Notes under the pieces: model-generated
Seen by the model: only the letters and a program-made list of their open reading frames with translations
Told to the model about the DNA's origin: nothing
Databases searched by the model: none
Shown here: one piece after another, positions 1-5,079 of the stretch
How the letters are laid out: the number at the start of each line of letters is the position of its first letter
How positions within the stretch are numbered: the first letter of the stretch is position 1
Assembly (NCBI GenBank): GCA_014860725.1
Contig: JACZJD010000174.1
Span: 1 to 5,079 of the forward strand
DNA: 5,079 nucleotides
Origin: Aquamicrobium sp.
Lineage (GTDB): Bacteria > Pseudomonadota > Alphaproteobacteria > Rhizobiales > Rhizobiaceae
Reading direction: 5' to 3'
Position numbers and translations under genes: made by a program

Positions 1-579
1 CGCATAGCCCCAGGCGACGGCGTCGTGGCGGGCGACGCCCGCCCGGCCCTGCCACGTGCCGCCCAGCACCGGAAAGCGCGCGTCCTCGCCGGTGTTGAGG
101 AGCGGCGCCCTGGCCAGCACCGCCTCGCGGCCGAGGAGCTCCGCATCGGTGCCGTTCAACTGCATGGCGTTGACCGTGCGCGCCGCGATCTCCATCTCGC
201 CCGGCGTGTGCGCCACCGTCACCACGCCGCGCTGCGAGAACATGATGTTGTAGTTCAACTCGCGCGACAGCCCCTCGTAGAGCCTGAGCGAGAAATCGTA
301 GAGGGCGACGCTCTCGGGATAGAAGTAGTTGGAGCGGATGGTGCTGGTGTTGCGCCCGGTGTTGCCGCCGCCGAGCCAGCCCTTCTCGACCACGGCGACA
401 TTGGTCATGCCGTGGTTCTTCGCCAGATAGTAGGCGGCCGCCAGCCCGTGCCCGCCGCCGCCGACGATGACCGCGTCGTAGCGCGGCTTCGGCGCGGGCG
501 AGCGCCATGCCGGCTGCCAGCCGGCATGGCCGCGAAACCCCTCGCGCAAGAGGGCGAATGCCGAATAGCGCCGTCTCAC
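1..579 (-). CDS. soxB: Sarcosine oxidase beta subunit, N-terminal part (cut by the window edge)
   Basis: This is the FAD/FMN-carrying catalytic subunit of heterotetrameric sarcosine oxidase, a cytoplasmic enzyme that oxidatively demethylates sarcosine to glycine with transfer of the one-carbon unit to tetrahydrofolate. I translated the complement directly; 193 codons are present and the C-terminal half lies off the left edge. Family hallmarks seen: the opening RRRYSAFALLREG (residues 2-14), a conserved GW-PAW segment, the dinucleotide-binding stretch DAVIVGGGGHGLAAAYYLA (35-53), an acidic residue closing the second strand in VVEKGW (E65), GGGNTGRNT (70-78), and ARHDAVAWGYA at the end of the visible part. 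The His in RHDA (H185) sits where characterised enzymes carry the covalent FMN; I recall that rather than aligned it. The start is one of two tandem GTG codons: 579 matches the family N-terminus and overlaps a short upstream ORF stop as GTGA, while 582 would add one residue. A purine-rich AGGG lies at 588-591. The other sox subunit genes, usually downstream, would be outside the window. Confidence 0.93.
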   Translation of the reverse strand, partial: MRRRYSAFALLREGFRGHAGWQPAWRSPAPKPRYDAVIVGGGGHGLAAAYYLAKNHGMTNVAVVEKGWLGGGNTGRNTSTIRSNYFYPESVALYDFSLRLYEGLSRELNYNIMFSQRGVVTVAHTPGEMEIAARTVNAMQLNGTDAELLGREAVLARAPLLNTGEDARFPVLGGTWQGRAGVARHDAVAWGYA

Positions 580-599
580 CACTTCTTCCCTCGCGCCAT
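576..599 (-). other. Possible seven-codon leader ORF overlapping the soxB start
   Basis: On the minus strand an ATG at 599-597 opens a tiny frame encoding MARGKKW and ending in TGA at 578-576. That stop overlaps the soxB start codon GTG (579-577) in the arrangement GTGA. A GGGGAG sequence at 613-608, eight bases upstream of the ATG, is a better Shine-Dalgarno match than anything directly before soxB. The layout would suit translational coupling of soxB to a short leader. So short a frame can arise by chance, and coding cannot be judged from seven codons. No run of regulatory amino-acid codons (for example consecutive Gly) is present, so a classical attenuator is not supported. Confidence 0.25.
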
Positions 600-650
600 G
601 AAACCGGCTCCCCAAGGAGACTGCTAGCGGTCTACACGCCGGGCGGCAAT

Positions 651-666
651 TGGCGCAATGGCGCAG
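651..666 (+). repeat. Tandem eight-base direct repeat in the divergent intergenic region
   Basis: TGGCGCAA (651-658) is followed immediately by TGGCGCAG (659-666), two units differing only in the last base. GGCGCAA at 652-658 is mirrored by TTGCGCC at 680-686, so the cluster holds both direct and inverted copies of the same core. The copies are readable directly in the sequence; a role as an operator for soxB or for the aminotransferase-kynU operon is inference from the location only. Confidence 0.35.
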
Positions 667-721
667 CCCGCCTGATCTGTTGCGCCGCCGGCCGTTTTGG
701 AGTTTGTGGGGTCCGATCGCT

Positions 722-727
722 GGAGGA
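722..727 (+). promoter_or_regulatory. Ribosome binding site of the aminotransferase gene
   Basis: GGAGGA lies five bases upstream of the ATG at 733. It decides the start: the same frame is open further upstream with a TTG at 697, but that codon has no comparable ribosome binding site, and the family's conserved N-terminus begins at the 733 ATG. Confidence 0.85.
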
Positions 728-732
728 CCCCG

Positions 733-1914
733 ATGTTCGAGACGCTGAAGCCCGCCGCACCCGACGGCATCCTCGCCCTGATGTCGCTCTACCGCGACGA
801 TCCGCGCGCCGACAAGATCGACCTCGGCGTCGGCGTCTATCGCGACGAGACCGGCGCCACCCCGGTGATGCGCGCCGTGCGCGAGGCCGAGCGCCGCCTG
901 CACGAGGGCCAGACGACCAAGACCTATCTCGGCCTCGCCGGCGATGCGGCGTTCAACGCGCTGATGATCGGCCTGGTGATGGGCGAAGGCGCGGACCGCA
1001 CGCGCCTGCGCGCCGCGCAGACGCCGGGCGGCACCGGGGCGCTGCGCCAGCTCGCCGACCTGATAAAGCTTGCCCGGCCCGACGCCACCGTCTGGGTGCC
1101 GGACCCGACCTGGCCGAACCATCTGCCGATCCTGCGCGCGGCAGGACTCAGGATCGCGTCCTTCCCCTATTACGACCCGGCGCAAGACATCACCTTCGAC
1201 GCCGCCATCACGGCGCTGAAGGCCGCGGCGGCCGGCGACGTGGTGCTGCTGCACGGCTGCTGCCACAACCCGACCGGCGCGGACCTGTCGCTCGACCAGT
1301 GGCGGGAAATCGCCGACCTCGTGGTCGAGCGCGGGCTGACCCCCTTCGTCGACATCGCCTATCAGGGCTTCGGCCAGGGGCTGGACGAGGACGCCTCCGG
1401 CGTGCGCCTGCTCGCGGCCAAGGTGCCGGAGATGCTGGTGGCGGCAAGCTGCTCCAAGAATTTCTCCGTCTATCGCGACCGGGCGGGCGCGGCGATCCTG
1501 CTCGCCCGCAACGCCGCCGAGGCGGACACCGCCTACAGCCAGCTTCTCGGCGTCGGGCGCGGCATCTGGTCGATGCCGCCCGACCATGCCGCGGCCTGCG
1601 TGCGCATCGTGCTGGAGGACGCAGGCCTTCGCGCCGACTGGCAGGCCGAGCTCGAGGCCGTGCGCACGCGCATGCTCGCGCTGCGGCAAGGCTTCGCCGA
1701 GGCGCTGCGCCGGGCGTCGAACTCCGACCGCTTCGACTTCATCGCCGGCCAGCGCGGCATGTTCTCGCGCCTCGGGCTGACGGCCGAGCAGGTGACGCGC
1801 CTGCGCGACGGGCACAGCGTCTACATCGTCGGCGACAGCCGCTTCAACGTCGCCGGCCTGCCCGGCGGCCGGCTGGACGAGCTCGCCGCCAAGGTCGTCT
1901 CGGTGCTGGCATGA
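733..1914 (+). CDS. Class I PLP aminotransferase, aspartate/aromatic amino acid family
   Basis: This is a cytoplasmic PLP-dependent transaminase of the AspC/TyrB type, 393 residues, close to the usual family length of about 395. It starts MFETLKPAAPDGILAL, as family members do. Active-site residues can be matched to aspartate aminotransferase: W127 in DPTWPNH (Trp140), N179 in HNPTGADL (Asn194), D207 and Y210 in FVDIAYQGFG (Asp222, Tyr225), the PLP lysine K242 in SCSKNFSVYRDRAG (Lys258), R250 (Arg266), R276 in RGIWSMPPDH (Arg292, which binds the side-chain carboxylate of aspartate) and R370 in SRFNVAGL (Arg386, which binds the alpha-carboxylate). Both substrate arginines are kept, so dicarboxylic substrates are possible; the RGIWSMPP version of the 276-283 segment resembles broad aromatic aminotransferases as I recall them. 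It shares an ATGA overlap with kynU. Aspartate, aromatic amino acid and kynurenine transaminase activities are all plausible, and the sequence alone does not decide, so I give no symbol. Confidence 0.93.
   Translation: MFETLKPAAPDGILALMSLYRDDPRADKIDLGVGVYRDETGATPVMRAVREAERRLHEGQTTKTYLGLAGDAAFNALMIGLVMGEGADRTRLRAAQTPGGTGALRQLADLIKLARPDATVWVPDPTWPNHLPILRAAGLRIASFPYYDPAQDITFDAAITALKAAAAGDVVLLHGCCHNPTGADLSLDQWREIADLVVERGLTPFVDIAYQGFGQGLDEDASGVRLLAAKVPEMLVAASCSKNFSVYRDRAGAAILLARNAAEADTAYSQLLGVGRGIWSMPPDHAAACVRIVLEDAGLRADWQAELEAVRTRMLALRQGFAEALRRASNSDRFDFIAGQRGMFSRLGLTAEQVTRLRDGHSVYIVGDSRFNVAGLPGGRLDELAAKVVSVLA
1911..1914 (+). other. ATGA start/stop overlap joining the aminotransferase and kynU
   Basis: The kynU ATG (1911-1913) shares bases with the TGA stop (1912-1914) of the preceding gene. 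Such four-base overlaps normally mean one transcript and reinitiation by the terminating ribosome. The preceding bases offer no good ribosome binding site, which agrees with coupling. Confidence 0.8.
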
Positions 1915-3212
1915 CCAGTGCGGGCATGACGGCAACCGTCGAAGCTGCCGTCGCCGCGCGGCAGGCGGACACGCCCGGGCGCGAGCGCGCCCGCGCGCTC
2001 GACCGGCAGGATGCGCTCGCGCATCTGCGCGCCCGCTTCGACCTGCCGGCGGGCGAGATCTATCTCGACGGCAATTCGCTCGGCGCAATGCCGAAATCGG
2101 TTCCGGCGGCGATTAACGAAGCGCTCGCAGAGGGTTGGGCCAGGGACCTGATTCGAAGCTGGAACGGCCGCGACTGGCACAACCTGCCGGTGACGACCGG
2201 CGACCGGCTCGCGCCGCTGATGGGTGCGCGGAAGGGCGAGGTGCTGGCCGCGGATTCGACCTCGATCAACCTCTACAAGGCGTTCTGCGCCGCGATGCGC
2301 CTGCGGCCGGGCCGCGGCAAGGTCGTCTCCGAGCGCAACAATTTCCCGACCGACGTGCACATCCTGCAGGGCGCGATCGCCAACGTCTTCCCCGAGGCGC
2401 GGCTCGTGCTGGCCGAGGACGACGACCAGTCGGTGCTTTCGCTCCTCGACGCGGATACGGCCGTGGTGTGCCTGAGCCATGTCAACTACAGGAGCGGCCG
2501 GTTGCGCGACATGGCGGCGGTGACGAAGGCCGCCCACGCGGCGGGTGCGCTCGTCATCTGGGACCTGTGCCACTCGCTCGGCGCGCTGCCGGTCGATCTG
2601 AACGCATGCGAGGCGGATTTCGCGGTCAGCTGCTCGTACAAATACATGAACGGCGGCCCGGGCGCGCCGGCATGGCTGTTCGTCGCCGCGCGCCATCTCG
2701 ACGCGGCGCAAAATCCGCTGACCGGCTGGCAGGGCCATGCCGCGCCCTTCGGCTTCGAGATCGACTACCGGCCGGCCGCGACGCTGGAGAAATTCCGCGT
2801 CGGCACGCCGCCGGTCCTGTCCTACCTGCCGCTGCTGGAAAGCCTCTCCGTGTTCGAGGAAACGGAGATGGCGCGCTTGCGCGAAAAATCGCTGGCGCTG
2901 ACCGACTTCTTCATCGAGCTGGTCGAGACGCGGCTTTCCGGGCACGGGCTGGCGCTCGCCACGCCGCGTGCGCACGCGGAGCGCGGCAGCCAGGTGGCGC
3001 TGACGCACGAAAGCGGCTGGCCGATCATGCAGGCGCTGATCGCCTGCGGCGTGATCGGCGATTTCCGCGCCCCCGACATCCTGCGCTTCGGCTTCACGCC
3101 GCTCTATGTCGGCTTCGAGGACGTGTGGGGCGCGGTCGCCACGCTCGAGGCGATCATGGCGAGCGGCCTGTGGCGCGAGCCGCGCTTCGCGGAGCGCAAG
3201 CTCGTCACCTGA
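1911..3212 (+). CDS. kynU: Kynureninase
   Basis: This PLP-dependent hydrolase cleaves L-kynurenine to anthranilate and alanine, or 3-hydroxykynurenine to 3-hydroxyanthranilate and alanine, in cytoplasmic tryptophan catabolism. The 433-residue product has the full set of family motifs: IYLDGNSLGAMP (50-61), a WNGRDW segment (84-89), DSTSINLYK (115-123), SERNNFPTD (140-148, with F145 expected to stack on PLP), LSHVNYRSG (188-196), WDLCHSLGALPVDL (217-230, D218 pairing with the PLP ring nitrogen), the Schiff-base lysine K244 in SCSYKYMNGGPG, GWQGHAAPF (272-280), GTPPVLSYLPLLESL, and PDILRFGFTPLY with R392 likely holding the substrate carboxylate. The ATG overlaps the TGA of the aminotransferase (ATGA at 1911-1914), and no strong Shine-Dalgarno precedes it, so translation is probably coupled. 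An in-frame ATG at 1926 would shorten the product by five residues and is a possible alternative. The gene is intact and ends 12 bases from the convergent hydrolase gene. Confidence 0.96.
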   Translation: MTSAGMTATVEAAVAARQADTPGRERARALDRQDALAHLRARFDLPAGEIYLDGNSLGAMPKSVPAAINEALAEGWARDLIRSWNGRDWHNLPVTTGDRLAPLMGARKGEVLAADSTSINLYKAFCAAMRLRPGRGKVVSERNNFPTDVHILQGAIANVFPEARLVLAEDDDQSVLSLLDADTAVVCLSHVNYRSGRLRDMAAVTKAAHAAGALVIWDLCHSLGALPVDLNACEADFAVSCSYKYMNGGPGAPAWLFVAARHLDAAQNPLTGWQGHAAPFGFEIDYRPAATLEKFRVGTPPVLSYLPLLESLSVFEETEMARLREKSLALTDFFIELVETRLSGHGLALATPRAHAERGSQVALTHESGWPIMQALIACGVIGDFRAPDILRFGFTPLYVGFEDVWGAVATLEAIMASGLWREPRFAERKLVT

Positions 3213-3224
3213 GGCGATCTCCCG

Positions 3225-4205
3225 CTACAGCAGGAACTGGTAGCTCGCCGGCACGAAGCGGTAGCCGACGTCGAGCTTCTCGATGAAGCCGACGGCGGGG
3301 AACGGCATGTGATAGCCGAGGAAGGGGATGCGCTCGGCCGCCACCATATCGAAGACGCGGCTGCGCGTCTCGGCACCCGCCTCCTTGTCCATGTCGAAGC
3401 TGACATGCCACTCCGGCCGGCGCAGCGACGCGACGTAGTGGTTGGCGGTGTCGGCGGTGAGCAGCAGCCGGCGGCCCTCCGATTCGAGATGGAAGATCAT
3501 GTGGCCCGGCGTGTGGCCGGCCGCCAGCATGCCGGTGATGCCCGGCACGACCTCGTCGCCGTCGCCGATGAAGGTCGTCTTCTCCGCCAGCGGCACCACG
3601 TTCGCCTGCACGCCGCGCGCCGCGTTCTCGGTCGGCCCCGACAGGCGCTCCTCGGCCGTCCAGAAATCGTACTCGGCCTGCCCGGTCACGTAGCGCGCAT
3701 TGGGAAAGGCCGGCTCGCCGTTCTCCATCAGCCCGCCGATATGGTCGCCGTGGAAATGGGTGATGACCACCACGGTCACGTCCTCCGGCGTGTAGCCCGA
3801 CGCCTCCAGCCGCGCGCGCAACTGGCCGAGGCCGCCCTCGCGCGCGCCGGCCCCGAGGCCGGTGTCGAACAGGATCAGCTCCGAGCCGGTATTGACGAGC
3901 GTCGGCGTGAAGGAATTGACGAAGCGGTCGGCCGGCAGGAAATTCTCCTCGAGCAGCATCGAGACCTCGGCCTCGTCGCGGTCGATGCCGAAGATGGTGT
4001 GGATGCCGTCGCCGGGGCGCAGGCCGTCATTGATGGCCGTGACCTCGAACGCCCCCAGCTTGAAGCGGTTGAAGCCGGGATTGCCCACTTCGGACAGCGG
4101 CGCCTGCGCGTGCGCGGCCCGAACCATGACCCGCGGCGCGGCGAGCGCGGCCGCGCCCGCAAGACCCAGCCCGAGGACGGACCGGCGATCCGTTGCAATC
4201 GTCAT
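3225..4205 (-). CDS. Tat-exported MBL-fold metallo-hydrolase, methyl parathion hydrolase/lactonase-like
   Basis: This 326-residue protein has the metallo-beta-lactamase fold with a complete dinuclear metal site: H150, H152, D154 and H155 in THFHGDHIGG, H231 in AAGHTPGH, the bridging D252 in TADTANH, and H299 in GYHMPFPAVG. The N-terminus has a twin-arginine signal: DRRSVLG (R7, R8), a hydrophobic stretch rich in Leu, Gly and Ala, and a likely cleavage after AHA (residue 33). The mature enzyme should therefore be periplasmic and exported folded with its metals. The mature part (NRFKLGAFEVTAINDG near the start, LVNTGSELILFDTG, and GYRFVPASYQF at the end) resembles the methyl parathion hydrolase branch, which also holds AHL lactonases such as AidC; I recognise this from memory of the family. 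Substrate cannot be assigned: ester, lactone or organophosphate hydrolysis are all possible. The ATG at 4205 has an excellent AGGAGGAG upstream. It stands alone, convergent to kynU and divergent from the MFS gene. Confidence 0.92.
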   Translation of the reverse strand: MTIATDRRSVLGLGLAGAAALAAPRVMVRAAHAQAPLSEVGNPGFNRFKLGAFEVTAINDGLRPGDGIHTIFGIDRDEAEVSMLLEENFLPADRFVNSFTPTLVNTGSELILFDTGLGAGAREGGLGQLRARLEASGYTPEDVTVVVITHFHGDHIGGLMENGEPAFPNARYVTGQAEYDFWTAEERLSGPTENAARGVQANVVPLAEKTTFIGDGDEVVPGITGMLAAGHTPGHMIFHLESEGRRLLLTADTANHYVASLRRPEWHVSFDMDKEAGAETRSRVFDMVAAERIPFLGYHMPFPAVGFIEKLDVGYRFVPASYQFLL

Positions 4206-4208
4206 CTT

Positions 4209-4216
4209 CTCCTCCT
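4209..4216 (-). promoter_or_regulatory. Ribosome binding site of the metallo-hydrolase gene
   Basis: On the minus strand AGGAGGAG precedes the ATG at 4205-4203, with a five-base gap between the GGAGG core and the start codon. It fixes the start just ahead of the twin-arginine signal peptide, and suggests strong translation. Confidence 0.85.
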
Positions 4217-4240
4217 GTTCCTGCGCGATGAATGAAAGCC

Positions 4241-4269
4241 AAGATGGAAGCAGGCGGCCTCTTGCTCAA
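4241..4269 (-). promoter_or_regulatory. Weak candidate promoter for the metallo-hydrolase gene
   Basis: On the minus strand TTGAGC (4269-4264) is followed after 17 bases by CATCTT (4246-4241), about 35 bases upstream of the start codon. The spacing suits a housekeeping sigma factor, but the -10 matches the consensus at only three of six positions. The -35 overlaps a 12-base inverted repeat, TCTTG-CT-CAAGA (4260-4271), that could be an operator half-pair or chance. Confidence 0.2.
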
Positions 4270-4332
4270 GAACCTCACGGCAACTTGACCGCGGCCCTCC
4301 CCTGCACCCGAGGGAAAGGCGGCTGCACCAAA

Positions 4333-4371
4333 GGGCGGGACGGGCCTGCCGGTTGAACGGCTGCCCCGCCC
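4333..4371 (+). repeat. GC-rich imperfect hairpin upstream of the MFS transporter gene
   Basis: GGGCGGG (4333-4339) can pair with CCCGCCC (4365-4371), seven G-C pairs. Inside, GCCG and CGGC frame a GTTGAA loop, giving a short second stem. No T-run follows on the plus strand (GTGCTACC comes next), so this is not a typical intrinsic terminator. It could act in the 5' leader of the transporter mRNA, or merely reflect high GC content. Confidence 0.35.
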
Positions 4372-4452
4372 GTGCTACCCGGCCGCCACGTCGCGTCCTC
4401 CGGCGCCTTCCCGCGGCGCGGCGCATCCCGGACCAGCCCCCGGATCGGCCAA

Positions 4453-5079
4453 TTGAATCGCACCATCCCCCTCGTCCTGGCGGTCGCCCTGTTCATGGAG
4501 CACATGGACTCGACCGTCATCTCGACCTCGCTGCCGGCCATCGCCGCCGACATCGGGGCAAGCCCGATCACGCTGAAGCTGGCGCTGACCGCCTACTACG
4601 TGGCGCTCGCCATCTTCATCCCGGTCTCGGGCTGGATGGCCGACCGCTTCGGGGCGAAGCGCGTCTTCCGCGGCGCGATCCTCGTCTTCGTCGCCGGCTC
4701 CATCGCCTGCGCGGCGGCCGGCTCGCTGGCCGAGTTCGTCGGCGCGCGCTTCGTGCAGGGCATGGGCGGGGCGATGATGACGCCGGTGGCGCGGCTGGTG
4801 CTGGTGCGCTCGACGCCGCGCAGCGCGCTGGTCTCTGCGATGGCGTGGCTCGCCATACCGGCGCTGATCGGGCCGCTGGTCGGCCCGCCGGTCGGCGGCT
4901 TCATCACCACCTTCTTCTCTTGGCACTGGATCTTCCTGATCAACGTGCCGATCGGCCTGATCGGCGTCGCCGTCGCCGGCCGCGTCCTGCCCGAGATGCC
5001 GCCGGCGCCCGTCGGGCGGATCGACTGGCCGGGCTTCGTGCTCGCGGCCGTCGCCTCCGCCGGCATCGTCTTCGGGCTT
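4453..5079 (+). CDS. MFS multidrug transporter of the DHA2/EmrB type, N-terminal part (cut by the window edge)
   Basis: This frame runs open to the right edge and encodes 209 residues of an inner-membrane drug:proton antiporter-type protein. Family motifs appear in order: the first membrane helix with HMDSTVISTSLPAIAADI (17-34, DHA2 motif D1), GWMADRFGAKRVF (60-72, motif A in the loop between helices 2 and 3), RFVQGMGGAMMTPV (99-112, motif B with its arginine), and IGPLVGPPVGGF (139-150, motif C, typical of antiporters), followed by SWHWIFLINVPIG (156-168), a DHA2 hallmark. About six helices are visible; full members have about 14 helices and 450-500 residues. I chose the TTG at 4453 because it gives NRTIPLVLAVALF, the usual N-terminus just before helix 1. 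The GTG at 4372 would add 27 Arg/Pro/Ser-rich residues, and the ATG at 4495 would cut into helix 1. No strong ribosome binding site is visible at TTG. The substrate is unknown. Confidence 0.9.
   Translation, partial: MNRTIPLVLAVALFMEHMDSTVISTSLPAIAADIGASPITLKLALTAYYVALAIFIPVSGWMADRFGAKRVFRGAILVFVAGSIACAAAGSLAEFVGARFVQGMGGAMMTPVARLVLVRSTPRSALVSAMAWLAIPALIGPLVGPPVGGFITTFFSWHWIFLINVPIGLIGVAVAGRVLPEMPPAPVGRIDWPGFVLAAVASAGIVFGL

Larger units (their letters stand above)
580..732. promoter_or_regulatory. Divergent intergenic region between soxB and the aminotransferase-kynU operon
   Basis: About 150 bases separate the two divergent start codons, so promoters for both transcripts are expected here. 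A tandem pair of eight-base units, TGGCGCAA and TGGCGCAG, lies at 651-666. An ATTG-N3-CAAT inverted repeat overlaps the first unit at 649-659. An inverted copy, TTGCGCC, occurs at 680-686. Such a cluster could be a regulator binding site, but in GC-rich DNA it could also be chance. I could not identify a convincing -35/-10 pair in either direction: the best TTG-containing -35 candidates have poor -10 partners. No terminator, riboswitch or RNA gene is recognisable. Confidence 0.4.
4206..4452. other. Divergent intergenic region between the metallo-hydrolase and MFS transporter genes
   Basis: These 247 bases hold no gene that I can support. They contain the hydrolase ribosome binding site and weak candidate promoter at the left end, the TCTTG-CT-CAAGA palindrome, and a GC-rich hairpin at 4333-4371. 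A 42-codon open frame on the plus strand (4228-4356) has no ribosome binding site and no recognisable product. If the transporter starts further upstream at the GTG at 4372 the region shrinks to 166 bases. Confidence 0.5.

Noticed and set aside
25..627. 200-codon open frame on the plus strand opposite soxB
   Set aside because: Low-complexity Arg/Ala-rich translation; the minus strand gives clear sarcosine oxidase beta sequence throughout.
507..1910. Long upstream open extension of the kynU frame (open from 507, giving a 901-residue reading)
   Set aside because: The extension overlaps soxB and the whole aminotransferase in another frame and translates to Arg/Pro/Gly/Ala-rich sequence without motifs. 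It is a high-GC artefact; kynureninase similarity begins only at about 1911.
1821..3008. 395-codon open frame on the minus strand opposite kynU
   Set aside because: Arg/Gln/His-rich translation without recognisable domains, lying antisense to a gene with complete kynureninase motifs; typical shadow ORF of GC-rich DNA.
3309..4235. 308-codon open frame on the plus strand opposite the metallo-hydrolase
   Set aside because: Composition is Arg/Gly/Ala/His-rich with no motif, and the other strand encodes an intact MBL-fold enzyme with a signal peptide and strong ribosome binding site.
4228..4356. 42-codon plus-strand open frame (starts MNESQDG) in the hydrolase/MFS intergenic region
   Set aside because: No ribosome binding site, no recognisable sequence and no sign of coding bias; it also runs through the hairpin arm. 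A chance frame is more likely.
4333..4371. Intrinsic terminator
   Set aside because: The stem is stable, but no T-run follows on the plus strand, and on the minus strand the following bases (TTTGGTGCAG) have only three T's; no gene ends nearby on either strand.
4375..5066. Minus-strand open frames opposite the MFS gene
   Set aside because: Translations rich in Arg, Asp, Gly and His or in Pro/Thr/Ala with no motif; the plus strand shows four MFS motifs in the correct order.

Overview
This 5,079-base window is GC-rich and densely packed with genes. The codons strongly prefer G or C at the third position. The gene content (heterotetrameric-type sarcosine oxidase, kynureninase, a Tat-exported metallo-hydrolase and a DHA2-type drug exporter) fits the chromosome of an alphaproteobacterium, most likely a Rhizobiales/Phyllobacteriaceae-type soil or water bacterium. 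That placement is inferred from protein style and composition; no marker gene is present. I see no RNA gene, insertion sequence, CRISPR array, phage gene or origin.

Layout from left to right. (1) Bases 1-579, minus strand: the N-terminal 193 codons of the sarcosine oxidase beta subunit (soxB); the rest lies off the left edge. (2) Bases 580-732: a divergent intergenic region with short repeats and a possible seven-codon leader ORF whose stop overlaps the soxB start. (3) Bases 733-1914, plus strand: a complete class I PLP aminotransferase of the aspartate/aromatic family. (4) Bases 1911-3212, plus strand: complete kynureninase (kynU), joined to the aminotransferase by an ATGA start/stop overlap. 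(5) Bases 3225-4205, minus strand: a complete metallo-beta-lactamase-fold hydrolase with a twin-arginine signal, resembling methyl parathion hydrolase and related lactonases. It converges on kynU with only 12 bases between the stop codons. (6) Bases 4206-4452: a second divergent intergenic region with one GC-rich hairpin. (7) Bases 4453-5079, plus strand: the N-terminal 209 codons of a DHA2/EmrB-type MFS transporter, cut by the right edge.

Functionally, the clearest unit is the aminotransferase-kynU operon. Kynureninase cleaves kynurenine (or 3-hydroxykynurenine) to anthranilate (or 3-hydroxyanthranilate) and alanine. Aspartate/aromatic-family aminotransferases can act on kynurenine or other aromatic amino acids, so the pair probably works in tryptophan/kynurenine catabolism. 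The upstream genes for tryptophan 2,3-dioxygenase and kynurenine formamidase are not in the window. SoxB, transcribed in the opposite direction, belongs to N-methylglycine catabolism; both units concern amino-acid breakdown, but I see no biochemical link. The hydrolase and the exporter are probably separate accessory functions. Overall this is a fairly ordinary catabolic region. The points most worth a second look are the aminotransferase-kynU pairing, the leader ORF at soxB, and the substrate of the exported hydrolase.
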